Origin: Maratus speciosus | Lineage: Eukaryota > Arthropoda > Arachnida > Araneae > Salticidae | Length of the DNA stretch: 64,000 nucleotides | Reading direction: 5' to 3' | Assembly (NCBI GenBank): GCA_963932465.1 | Contig: OZ010795.1 | Location: 522,355,451 to 522,419,450 of the forward strand | In this document: positions 12,083 to 23,236 of the stretch, piece by piece | Position numbering within the stretch: position 1 is the first letter of the stretch | Layout: every line of letters begins with the position of its first letter | Translations under genes and position numbers: made by a program | The notes under the pieces: generated by a model | The model's database searches: none | What the model was told of the DNA's origin: nothing | Seen by the model: the letters and a program-made list of their open reading frames with translations, nothing else

Positions 12083-12955
12083 AGAGCAAACATACGTCAA
12101 TTTTTTTAAATTGAACAGAACTGAAATTATCAATGCAAGTTTGAAAATATGAATTTCATAAAGTACGATAAATGCCACATATAATTTCTCTTTAAAAAAA
12201 ATCCCAAAACTTCCTTAAATAAAATTGCACATAACAAAACTTTTTCAAAGAAAATTACGTCATAAGAACAGTTATTACTTTGTTCATTCTGACACTATTT
12301 TCTAGGTGTGCCCACTTGAGGAGAAAAGTAATGTGAAGCTCCCTAATTTTTAGATAATTTCATATATAAACATCAAGCAAACACAATTAATTCTATATTA
12401 TTAATTGAAAAAATTTTAAAATGCCTATAAATTAGTGATTTGGGGACAAATCTACAACTAATGTCACAAATAATGGCTGTTTGTTTACATCAGATGAATC
12501 AGAGATTAAGGGTAATGTTTACATTAATGTCAAGATTATAAGTAATTTAAGGGGGAACAAATGTCATATCTTTCCGTCGAAAGAAAATTTGTCAGTCAGT
12601 TGTATGATAATATCTCAAAATTCATCAATCAGTCGCAGATTAAAAGTTAATTATTTTTTTCAGTCAGACATGGAAAAAAATGCAAGTTTTGTGACTCTGT
12701 CACAGAATGAAAATACTAAATTCACAAATCAGTCATAAAAAATATTGCAAAATTTTAACAATTGAAGCATTAATTAATCAAACAATCACTTACCTGTAGT
12801 GTTTTTAGGTATTTTATGAATTGTTATTAATAATAATCTCAACTTTTTGTATTAAATAATAAAGAGCTAAAAATAACATGAAGCAAAGTAATGGCTTGAT
12901 GAAAAAGAATATGCAAAACAGAAAAGAAAATCTGTGACGACCGCTGCCAGTCTTG
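11546..12955. other. non-coding, simple repeats only
   Basis: A TA run lies at about 11914-11934 and a 44-base A-run at 12038-12081. Short frames (for example 12481-12738) show no recognisable domain. No gene is supported. Confidence 0.5.
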
Positions 12956-12959
12956 AACT

Positions 12960-13350
12960 TTCTGCAAACTGGCGTCGGAAAAAAACCCCGCCCGTATATG
13001 ACATCTGGGCAAGTACATGCACTTTCTAATCTTAATCTTTTGGAGATTTTTTTTTAAATATCTCGTTTGCATTCCCATGCTTTTGTTTGCATTGGGTAAC
13101 TAAAGACGATCTCTAAAATACACTTTTTTTTTTTTTTTTTTATGAGGACGTTAATCTTTTTCAGACAAAAATAGCCTCAGAAAAAAAACCTGCAAACAAA
13201 ATCAAAAAAGTAAAAAACGGCTGTTGTAAAGAACGACCTCAGCTGGCATACAGAATAATTTCAAAATATGGAAATGCAAATGAGATACTTTAAAAAAAAT
13301 TTCTTATAAGATTAATAGTACAGGGCAGGCGTTTTCATGCGGGTGAAGTA
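12960..13350. repeat. possible inverted-repeat (MITE-like) element
   Basis: The left stretch TTTTTTTTAAATATCTCGTT then TGCATTCCCAT (about 13046-13078) is matched in reverse by ATGGAAATGCAAATGAGATA then CTTTAAAAAAAAT (about 13269-13303). Outer sequences (TAATCTTAATC against GATTAATAG) also pair loosely. A T-run lies at 13124-13141. No frame; boundaries uncertain. Confidence 0.4.
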
Positions 13351-13689
13351 ACCTCTTAAGTAAGTAGTGGAGATTCTTTGCAAAAATCGACTTCATACTG
13401 TATAGTACTGTGTTTACTCTCATAATAGTCGCACTTTTTTTTGCCAAATTTTTATTGTGAAAGTCTAGGTGCAACTATTATGCGGAGAAATCTACTGCAT
13501 AATATTGTACACTGAAATGCTGAAACATTACTGGTATAAAAAAACACATAATAAAATTAGTAACTTACCAAATGTTTCCAGATTATGTGATGCTTATTAA
13601 ATACCATTTTCTTTTTATGGTAATATTTTTATAGATGTAAAATTTACAAATAATCTTTGTGAAAATTTAAACAAAAAATTACCATAATA

Positions 13690-14172
13690 AATTTCTTTTA
13701 CTAAAGGTTTCAGTATCACTATTGTAATGAGAGTCGGTGTCTGAAGAATCTCCGTCATTCCATAAAATGTCATCTTCGCTTCCGTCCAAAGCGTCAAAGA
13801 TACCCATCTTCTTAAATTTTTTTGGAAATTATATCGCTTGTCATTAAAGTCGAGCTTTGTAATGTCCAACTACACATTAGTTCCAGGGATGGGCGCCTTA
13901 CTTTTCCACTGGGAATTTTCTCGTTGTTCCCATTGATTATCCAATATCCATATACTCGTCTTATATTGTCTTGCAGAATCTCTTTGACTCCTCCGGGAAT
14001 TATCACAAGATCTGTTTTGCCTTCTGAAAGTTTTTTCTTTACATCATCAACAAAATGTCTTCGGAAACTATCAAGTACCAGCATGGCTGTTTTTTTTAGC
14101 AATGCTCAAGACCTTTTCTTCCAAACGTTGCGAACCCAATCTTTCATAATTTTTTCATCCATTCAATTCATG
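13690..14172 (-). pseudogene. pogo/Tigger-type transposase remnant (DDE_1 C-terminal part)
   Basis: Read on the minus strand in two or three frames, this matches the C-terminal half of a pogo-family transposase, the enzyme that cuts and pastes these elements at TA. Visible motifs in order: DWVRNVW, then after a stop ALLKK, then MLVLDSFRRHF (second catalytic Asp of the DDE/DDD triad), KTDLVIIPGG, IRRVYGYW, KVRRPSLELMCSW, and after frameshifts a tail like GIFDALDGSEDDILW. The step LQ to DNIRRVY lacks about a dozen residues where the family usually has PLD and the following N-K-P-F-K block, so the last active-site region is deleted. It is dead by premature stop, frameshifts and deletion. Possible element ends with ATAATAGTCGCAC-type sequence lie near 13430 and 14890, but I could not pair them cleanly. 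Confidence 0.8.
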
Positions 14173-14199
14173 AAAAGAAAATAGTTTGACAATTTTTTC

Positions 14200-15339
14200 T
14201 GCTTCAAATCAGGGGTGAGACTATTACACAAGTAAACACGGCAGTCTATTGAGTGCTGCTTTGCAGAATTGCTGAGCATCGAATACCAAGTACTAGTGTA
14301 TACTAAGGCAGAAACATTCATGCACACACTCTAATCAATACTGACCACTCGACTGGAGGCAGAAATTTTTTTAAAAGAAGTTGCCAGACAAAGTTAAAAG
14401 AAAAATTGCTTAAATAAAAAACATTGAAAAGTGGGAAGGGTTAGTTCCAGGCCATTGGACAACCGCTGTGGCTTCAAGTTTAATCTTCAGCAGCAGTTGA
14501 GGGTAGGCAGATTTAAAAAAAAAAAAAAAAAAAAAATAGATGTAAGATTTTTGCATTGTCTGAAAACATACTTTTTCTGTTTACTTTTAAAATTTAATTT
14601 TATTCCAAAATTTAATAAGTCATGCACATTGTTTTAAAATGTTTAAAACCAGCAGCACTACTTGAAAAGTTACATTAAATAACCCGAACAATACACACAC
14701 ACAAAAAAAACTATTCAATAAAAAATTTAGATTATTGAACTCTTTTCCTCTGTAGTAAAAATAAATTACTTAAATTTACACTAACTATCTTTTAATCAGC
14801 TACACCTCTATTATTCTTTAAAGAAAAACCAAAAAATATACATATAAATAGTATTTTGCACCTACAAATCCTCCTCCGAAATATTTTATTGGTGCGACTA
14901 TTATTTTCTACTGTTGAATAGTATATCCGAATTTTTTAAAAAGGGCCCACTTTTTTGGAAGTATAATAGTCCTTTCAAAAAGAGAGATCAAGCTCGGTAC
15001 ATAATTTAGAAATCTTAAATACACATTCTAAAAGAATAATCAAAGTATTATACGGACAAGTCAGATTTAAAAAATAGTATACGAACACGAACGCAAAAAC
15101 CGAACGGGCATGGTGTCAGTTCTTTAAAAAATTAGCTCGGTACATAATATTCGCAATGTTATGGTTATTGACATTCATTTAAAAATAATAATAATAATAA
15201 TTAACGCGAAAGCATAATACGAACAAAACGGGATATGAAAAAAAGACGAAGGTCGAATCGCGAGTCACATGTATTGTAAATAAAACATTCCGCCGCCTAG
15301 ATCGAAAGTTGAGTTGTACGAGCACTACTGCTTCATCCG
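14200..15339. other. non-coding flank of the pogo remnant
   Basis: Contains an A-run (about 14516-14536), a GGTGCGACTATTATTTT stretch at about 14891 that resembles the ATAATAGTCGCAC near 13430 in reverse, and two copies of AGCTCGGTACATAAT (about 14992 and 15135). No gene is supported. Confidence 0.4.
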
Positions 15340-15490
15340 CCGGAATCCAGATAGATTTTTCGCTGTTAGCGAAACGAGATCGACCAATCAGAAAGCTTGC
15401 TTCCTTAAAACAGGGAAAAGTTCGCGAAATGTGAGCTTCTGATTGGTCAATCTCGTTTCGCTAACAGCGCAAAATGTATCTGCATCCCGG
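15340..15490. mobile_element. short hairpin element with ~57 bp inverted arms
   Basis: The left arm begins CCGGAATCCAGATAGATTTT and continues CGCTGTTAGCGAAACGAGAT then CGACCAATCAGAA. The right arm is its reverse complement with few mismatches, ending ATGTATCTGCATCCCGG. The loop is under 50 bp. Inside each arm CGCTGTTAGCG is itself nearly palindromic. No target duplication is clear. It looks like a minimal MITE or foldback. Confidence 0.75.
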
Positions 15491-15715
15491 ACAGAATTTA
15501 GAATAAAAAATATTATTTAAATAATATTAATTTATTATATATTATTAATAATTATTAATTATAAATATTAATTATTTAAATTATATTATTCATATTATGT
15601 AATATATAATTAATATTATATTAAATATCAATAATTATTAATTATAAATATTATTAATAATTATTAAATCAATTATAATTAAAAATTAATTTAAATAATA
15701 AATATTTATTTACAG
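15491..15715. repeat. A/T-only low-complexity tract
   Basis: About 200 bp of almost pure A and T made of TTAATAATTA-type words with many internal palindromes. It follows directly after the hairpin element. Confidence 0.85.
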
Positions 15716-15919
15716 TCAGAAATGCAGCCTCAGCTGCGTGAACAATAATCAAATATTCCAATGTAAATTTAAAATAAAATATTTAATAAGAATTATTTTT
15801 TTTTTCATTCGTTTTTATAAAGTAGAAGTAATTTTCATACGAACTGGGAGTCATGTATTTTCGGGGAGAAGGGCAAATTGTGCATTTAATAAATTCGGGT
15901 CCGGGTGTGCTATGAAAAA

Positions 15920-17570
15920 GAAAAAAAAGGGGGGGGGATGCCTCCTCATTGGATTTTGAAATTAAAGTAAAAAAAAAAAATTCTGCTTTTGAAAAACACA
16001 GTAGAATTTATTTCTTTCGAGTATGTTTAAAAAAAGGGAAGCTGGAATTTTCCGTTTAGGGGAGGAGGGGGGCATAGGAGAGCAACTACCCCTCCCTAGA
16101 TTTTGAAGTAAGTAACTAATTTTATTTTCTTATTTTGAAAAACATAATAAAATTTATTCTTTGCGAGTGACTAAAAAAAAGAAACCAAGAATTTTCCGTC
16201 AGGAGGCGGGGGGGGGGGGGGGTTATAGAACAGTCATTTGTTCCTCCCAGATTTTAAAATATAAGTAACTAATTTTTTTTCTACCGGTTTTGAAATAGTG
16301 AAATTTATTTATTTCGACTAACTTAAATTAAAAGAGGAACTAAAAAGTTTCAGTTGAGGGAACGGTATAGGAGGCCCATTGCCCTTCCCTGTATTTTGAA
16401 ATTGTATAAACTAAGTTTTCTTTTTTTCCTATTTTGAAAACATAGAAGAATTTATTTTTTTTCGAGTAACTTAAAAAAAAGGAAACAAGAATTTCCGTTT
16501 AGGGGAAGGTGGCATAGGAGACCAATTACCTCTCCCTAGATATTTCAATTTATGTAACCCAATTTTTTCTCTCCTGTTTTGAAAAACATAGTAAAATTTA
16601 TTCTTTGCGAGTAACTTAAAAATTAAGGTAACCAAAATTTTCCGTTAAAAGAGGGGAGCCTAGGGGAGTCATTGTTGCTCCCTGGATTTTGAAACATATA
16701 TGTAACTGAATTTTCTTTTTCTCCGATTTTGTACATAGTAAAATTTATTTATATTCAGAAACTTAAAATAAAAGAGAAGCAGTATATCAGAAATATCAGT
16801 TGAGCGGTGGAAGGGGGGATAGGAGAAAAAAGCCATTTCCCTTCCCTGGATTTTGAAATTTAAGTAATTAAATTTTCTTTTTTTATGAAATGCATAGTAA
16901 AATTCATTCTTTTTCAGTATTTTAAAATAAAATGCCTGGGGGTGGGGAGGGGGATAAGAGAAAAGCCATTTCCCTTCCCTGGATTTTGAAATTTAAGTAA
17001 TTAAATTTTCTTTTTTTCTTTCTTTTTTTTTTATGAAATGCATAGTAAAATTCATTCTTTTTCAACATTTTAAAATAAAAGAAATAAAAAAATTCCGTTA
17101 AGGAGGGTGGGGGGGATGGAAGGACCATGCCAATCCCTGAAGTCTGAAATTTAATTAATGGAATTATATTATTTTCTCCGATTTTGAAAAATATAGTAAA
17201 ATTTATTTATTCCGTACAGCTTAAAATTAAACAGAAACTAAGAATTTTTCTGTTGGGGGAGAGATTCACCCCGCCCCCCCTATATCTCACTCTTAGTAGT
17301 TAATTTCGGTCGAGTGTTTTTTATGTTTATGTATTTAAACTTTATCATAAAGTCAGGTTAAAAACAGTGTAATTTTTTGTGTGTGTGTGTGTGGGGGGGG
17401 GGGGGGGGTGAGGGAGATGTAGCCCGAGGTTATCGGCATTCCCTCGTGGATTTTGACATTTGGTTTTAACTAAATAATTTCTTTTTCTCTGATTAACACA
17501 TAATAAAATTTATACTTTTCGGCCAAGTAAAATAATTAAACACTAAGAGAAAGACGGGAAACTGGTAAAA
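15920..17570. repeat. ~145 bp tandem repeat carrying G-runs
   Basis: About ten diverged units. Each has a G-rich stretch (GGGGGG or GGGGAGG...), CCCTCCCTGGATTTTGAAAT, TAAGTAACTAAATTTTCTTT, GAAAAACATAGTAAAATTTA and AAGAATTTTCCGTT. The CCCT..ATTTTGAA word recurs near 15950, 16094, 16246, 16388, 16532, 16680, 16845, 16977, 17135 and 17444. G-runs reach about 14-16 bases (16208-16221, 17393-17408). Frames on both strands are incidental. Confidence 0.88.
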
Positions 17571-17639
17571 TTAAAGAGATGAAATTACTTCAATACTGCT
17601 GTATTACTACAGACGCAAAATCTCATTATTTTAAAAGTT

Positions 17640-18205
17640 TATGATGACTTCACTTAAACTATAGTATTTTTGAGGTTAATAGCACAGAGAATTTTTGAAA
17701 TAAAGGACCACAAAATTACGCCACATTAGCCGCAGAATTTCTAAAGTATTTTTATAGTCGAGATTGCACTACAGAAAATCTATAGTTGACTATAGAAAAA
17801 CATCAAAAATACTCCACTTCTGTAGAAAAACTGCAGTTCATTTTTAGCTGGGATTAAGTGTGTTTCATCACATATGCAATTATCCAAAAATTAAAACATT
17901 TTAAACCACTTTTGAAACTTTAGAAAATATCACACAATCATGTCTTGCAAAAGAATCTTAGAGTAACTGCAGTTACACTGCAGTTACTCTTATCATGAAG
18001 ACCTGTAAAGTTCTTCAGTAACTGCAGTTATACTGGAGATGCATCACCGAATATTCTTCTGAAATAATGACTGGAAAATCACTTCAAATTCATTACCATT
18101 TTACTGCAGACATAAAGTCTTACTATTTTTTAAATTTTGGGTTGAAAAAATACTTGAGAGGAACTGGAAAATAACTGAAGTGTTTTTACTGTTGAGACTG
18201 CGCTA

Positions 18206-18254
<49 letters not shown>

Positions 18255-18290
18255 ACAGTTTATTTTTAGCTGGGTTTCTATAATGTAGCT
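17640..18290. repeat. diverged copies of the GCAG hairpin family
   Basis: Phrases AAACTGCAGTTCATTTTTAG then CTGGG (about 17826-17850) and ACTACAGTTTATTTTTAGCT then GGG (about 18252-18275) match, reversed, the left edge of the hairpin MITE at 8134. A palindromic AGTAACTGCAGTTACACTGC then AGTTACT lies at 17962-17988, and an A-run of about 46 bases at 18207-18252. No frame. Confidence 0.55.
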
Positions 18291-18913
18291 TAAATTATTC
18301 TTTGATCTAGCGGTTGTACATGCAATGTGGTATTAGGCGGTAGAAACTTTACTTTCACATTTGAAAACTACAAATCATTCGGATGGGCTAAGTTATCTAT
18401 AAACAACAGAATATTTCTCTTTCTTTGCTTCACATGCTTGTTTAATTGTGTAACAAATTTAGTAAAAATAGAGGATATCATCCAGTATTTTTTATTTTCA
18501 TACCACAAGCATGGTAAATTCTTGATGTTAACCTTTTTTGAAACAGCGTGGTTTTCTGGCTTTCCCCGTCACAAGATGCTTTAGTTTCTTTCTTGTTGAA
18601 CTACAAGCAAACAAAATGGTAATTCTCTCTTTAGAAATATTTCCATCTTTTCGTTTATCTCCAGACATTGATGATGTTTTGTTCGGCATTACCTGATAAA
18701 ACAAGCCACATTCAGCAGCGTTGAACATGTCTTTTTTCTTATAATTCTCCAGGAAATGATAAATACGTCTTTTAAAGGAATCTGAAGTTTATAAATCAAC
18801 GTCATGCGATTCTCCATACAAACTTTTTCTGAGAAATGCTTCCTTTTTCCTTCCTATTTCCTTTTTTGAAAGATTCTACCGAGTCTTTAGAAACAATAAA
18901 AAAATTTACATTA

Positions 18914-18950
<37 letters not shown>

Positions 18951-19283
18951 GCTAAATATGCTTTTGTTTGTAGCAAAGGTCCAGAAACTCTAAAATTTAT
19001 TCCACGCATTTTTTAATCCATTCAACAGTTGCTTCATTTACTTCAAAATAATTCGTTTTTCGAATTTTCCGACTGTTAAACTCATTTAATTTTTTTGAAA
19101 TCTTTGTAGATATTCCGATTTTCCTTTAAAAATATTGTTCAAATAATTTTTACTGATTTGAAAAATTTCAGCTGCTGCTTTCTGACTATTATTTTTTCAG
19201 AAAATTAATAACTTCAGTTTTATCTTTTATACACAACTCTTTATACTGTTTAGATTTAATTAATTTAGATTCTTTATTCTCCA
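18290..19283 (-). pseudogene. pogo-like transposase pseudogene (CENP-B type HTH plus DDE)
   Basis: A second pogo-superfamily transposase, of another subfamily than the one at 13.7-14.2 kb. Read on the minus strand from an ATG at 19283, pieces appear in the normal order. An N-terminal HTH has AAAEIFQISKNYLNNIFKGK. A second HTH has RKIRKTNYFEVNEATVEWIK. Then come LENYKKKDMFNAAECGLFYQ (first catalytic region; the family usually has D-E-T-G, here A-E-C-G, so the key Asp is lost), RITILFACSS, GKARKPRCFKK, KRNILLFIDNLAHP (second Asp) and FLPPNTTLHVQPLDQRII near the end. Stops, frameshifts and an A-run insertion (18917-18947 on the plus strand) interrupt it. The downstream end abuts the GCAG-family sequence at about 18290. 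Confidence 0.85.
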
Positions 19284-20022
19284 TACTTTAAAAAGAAAAA
19301 TAACTGCACTAAAAATAAAAAAACTTGAAAAGACTACAAAATAATAAGAAAACTGCGAATTCATACAAGTAAAACTGAATTAAAAATGTTACAAATCATG
19401 CACTCAGACAATGAAATAACGTGTGCAGGTTTATCTTTAGAATTTGTGAGAACTTATGACACAAAGGATCCCTTTTTCACATAAAACCGAAAAATCGTAA
19501 AGTCGTCTCGTCAGATAAAATTTGTACAAACACGTGACTTAGGTAGCCAATGAGTAGCAGGCGCAAGCATTCCTATCCAACAATTTGTGAATATGCGTGG
19601 GAGAAACATTCCTTATTTCTCTCTCAGCTCGTGAGAAAACTGGGAAGGGAAGGTCACCCTAGACAGGTGTGAAAATCATTACAATAAAGACCAAACTGTT
19701 CACTTTGTACATTAAGCTATAAGATAAGATAAGATATGAGATAAATCCCTGTATTTGTTCATGGATGAAAATAAAAATTTCGGTAAATCGTCTCTTTAAT
19801 CTTTTAGTTTTAATATTTGCGGCCTGCAGAAAAATGGATGGTCACATTTTACAGGTTCAAATAACATGACAGGCTACCTGGTCGCTTTACACAATAGAAG
19901 GTGATCACAGTATAGGACAATTCTCATATTATTTCATGTGAGCAGGAGCAAAATTTTGCAAAAGTGGTCACATTAGTCAGGTGGCCACTTTACCAAGGTG
20001 GTCACTTTAGCAGGTTCCAGTG
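19284..20022 (-). mobile_element. 5' terminal region of the pogo-like element
   Basis: The plus strand ends GGTGGTCACTTTAGCAGGTT then CCAGTG (to 20022), followed by TA. Read on the minus strand this is TA then CACTGGAACCTGC, the style of terminus seen in pogo/Tigger elements, which use TA target duplications. Repeated GTGGTCAC/GTGGCCAC words (19960-20010) are typical subterminal repeats. This would be the upstream end of the transposase pseudogene at 18290-19283. The opposite terminus was not found. Confidence 0.5.
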
Positions 20023-21584
20023 TATAATGATTTCTGAATTTTGTTATTGAGTTGATTGCTGTAAGACGACATATTTGACAATAGTTTAATAACCGTTTTA
20101 GAACCTACGCGTAGGATAGGATTTAAGGCATTACGTAAATTATTATAATTATCAATAGCAACAACGAATCTAGTCTCAAAATAATTCACATGTGTGCATC
20201 ATGGCTAAAATAGCGTAATAACTACCTTCATCAGTGTGTGAAACAATCTAATTCACTGCATGTAATATTTTTTTTTCACAATGTATTTTCTTTTCAATTT
20301 AATTACAAAATCTAAAGGTAATTATAAACATAATTATACAAAAATATGACTGATAAAACTTAAAATAAACATTTCGTAACGTTAAGACTAAACATTGTAC
20401 ATAAAGAAGCAAGTTAGTAATCTCTTTTTCAATTTAACAAGAACAACCTGAGGTATAGCTCTAAAATAATGCAGAAGAGTGCATGCATGTTTCAGTATCG
20501 TGAATAACTATCGTCATCAGTGATAATGGATATGAAACATATGTTTAACATCAGAAAAACTTTTTCTTTTATTTAATAAAATGAAACCTTTAAAAATATT
20601 ATAAATTAGGCAATAAAAAAAAAAATATATGTACAATTTGAGAAAAAAAATGCTGAAAATCATACACAAATTTTACTGATTTAATATAAAATACTTTTTT
20701 ACTTTATAAAACCCGGTAAAAGTAACTTTTATATTTCTTTATTATAGTATTTTCTTCATAAACATGTATTCGATTTACTGCTGCCATTTCAAATATTTTC
20801 TTTTTAATCTAGAATGTTATTTTTATTTAATATTTCCCATACCAGGAAATGTAAAATAATCCTATTATATATTTTGAAAAAAAAATCTCCCCACAAATAT
20901 TGACGTATGAAAAATACAATTCAATATAAAAAATATGCTATTTGAATTGCTTTTGAATGCAGCGTGTTTATTAAATTACATTTCTTTTTTCTCAAACATT
21001 TTTGAGTTGCCGACTTTTTTTTTTCATAAAAGTAAATGTCAACATACATTATCTTGATGTTTATCATCTAATTGAAAAGAGTATAAATTTTGTTTTTATA
21101 TTTTTATCTTATGAGTTGAATGTTTTCCATTACGATGTTTTTTCAAAGAATTTGAGATTTTACAAGAGGCAAATGTCAGGGGATATTATTTTTAAATTGT
21201 CATTTATTCTGAAATTGAGAATTTTTATTTTATTTTACTTAATCAAATCTATTCTATAGCAAAAAATAATATTTTTAACGACTGAAAAATGTTAAAAGAA
21301 AATGACTGAATTTTTATGTAAATCTGTTAGTTCTTTAATTTGTTTCTTTTTTCATGTTTATGCAATTTTTATCTTAAATATATTTAATTCCCTTTAAGAA
21401 ATTGATAATCCAAAACTTAAATAACTGAAATAAAAATTGAACAATTCACAGTATGTACAGTTATACGATGTGGTTCTCACAGAAAAATGTAAAAAATGAA
21501 TGATTTTTAATATCAAAGGAAAAACAACAAAGAAAAATCATAAGATAAGCATAAATTATGAACTAATTTCGAACATATTCATAA
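20023..21584. other. AT-rich non-coding stretch
   Basis: No supported gene. Two loosely similar phrases with ATAACTA, TTCATCAGTG or GTCATCAGTG (about 20217 and 20505) suggest an old repeat. The frame at 21002-21259 is low-complexity Phe/Leu/Ile and is probably chance. Confidence 0.45.
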
Positions 21585-21618
21585 TCTCTCTATTCTAAAA
21601 AAAAGTAACTACCGCTGT

Positions 21619-21651
<33 letters not shown>

Positions 21652-22087
21652 TTTTGAATTTTTTGTGACCGGAGATCTTTCTTCGTTAATATTAAGAAAA
21701 ATAATGCATACAAAAATATGAAAATCGGTAGTAATATACAGAAATGCTTGATAAACACGCTGATGCAGACAGTTTTAAAATCGAAGAATTATTTTAAGAG
21801 ATATTTAATGCTAAAGTTGGACAAAATCGTTCCACTAAAAAAGTTTTATAGGAGCAAAAACTATTTATGGGAATTTAATCATTTTTAGATCATTTTATAC
21901 GTTTGAAGTTCCCGGTGTGCAAACTATATTTCTTTTTTAAATTTGACTCATTTTTTTTTAGGTTTTATTTCAATTTTAAATTCAAATTTTCAGCATTTCT
22001 AGAGATATTTTTGACAGATTTTAGAAAGTAATATTAATTCAAACTGTTGCCAAGTGTATAAAAAGCGGAAACAATAATGTTTGCTTC

Positions 22088-22145
<58 letters not shown>

Positions 22146-23236
22146 TTATTTACACGTGACTATTATAAACAGAAAAAAACATTTGGAATTAGAATTAAAT
22201 AATTATGTACAAAAAGCAGGAACTTATTAAAAATTGCGTCATAAAAACTATAATTACACGTGAATTTTAAGAGAGAAAGGATTTTGTAAAATAATAAATT
22301 TATTAACATGCGTTAGAAGTCTTAGATAGGAGAAATTACGTCATATTTACGTCACATTACAGTTATTAAATAAAATGAACACAAAATAATATTGCAAAAC
22401 GATTTAAATTTAGAAATTGCGCTAGACATTTATATGATATTTTGAGAGGATACTTTTCAACTATTTTTGTTAGGAAAGCGCAAATAATATTTCATTTCTA
22501 ACACAAGTATTTTCACGTGAATATTAAAAAGAGAAAGAATAGTTTGGTCAAAATTACGTCAGATTAAAAACGATTAATTTAAAGTGTCTTATTTAAAAGA
22601 ACTTTCTTTTCGCTTGGTTAAAAAATACCGGGAGACAAAGATTCTGTTTACTTAATTCCTTTTATATTAGCTTATATTGAAATGTTTAACTTATTTTACT
22701 TAATTAAAGACGAAAACAGCGATTGACATATGTATTTTTGGTACTACTTAGTTATCCCGTCGACCAAAAGTCTATCATTCACCAAACTATAAGATTAAAT
22801 GCCAATAATGGTTGATCGTAAATGTCACATTAACTTGACTTTAAGCAAGTTAAACCTGTCTACGTCATCAAGTTATTTTTATTTCAACGCTTTATTTCTA
22901 TTTTTATTAATGTTGCACTAATTTATTTGTTCTTTCGTTATTTAAAATAAAAATGATGTCAATTTGTATAATTTGGCGAGTGCTTTGGCGATTTATATAA
23001 TTTGGCGAAATTGGTCGACGGGTTAATCAAGTAGTACCGCAGCGGATTAAGCCTTAAAATTCCCCAGTCAAAGAGAAACGAATAGAAATCCGTTTATAGG
23101 GAGATCGCCACTGTTTTTTAAATTATAATTCAAAATTCCGAAATCTTTTTAAAGCCGATCAAATTAGCGTACTTTTAGAGTCTGCGGTGTCTGAACGGAG
23201 TTGACGAGCGTAGCTCGTAGGGGGCAGAGCCCCCTA
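21585..23236 (+). mobile_element. non-autonomous Helitron-like element, copy B
   Basis: Same family as 1452-2584 and longer. It starts TCTCTCTATTCTA preceded by A (21584), followed by a longer CCG triplet tract (about 21622-21649). It ends GACGAGCGTAGCTCG, GGGGGCAGAGCCCC and CTAG (23233-23236), followed by T. The A|TC...CTAG|T context fits Helitron insertion. A poly-A then TA microsatellite (about 22088-22142) occupies the position of a short A-rich stretch in copy A. Two internal blocks (about 22270-22510 and 22685-22855) are absent from copy A. No Rep/helicase frame. Confidence 0.8.

Noticed and set aside
13822..14184. 120-residue plus-strand frame
   Set aside because: It is the antisense shadow of the pogo-type transposase remnant on the minus strand.
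13690..19283. One pogo element split by a 4 kb insertion
   Set aside because: The two remnants share strand and superfamily, but each contains its own second-Asp region (VLDSFRRH and LFIDNLAHP), so they are different elements of different subfamilies.
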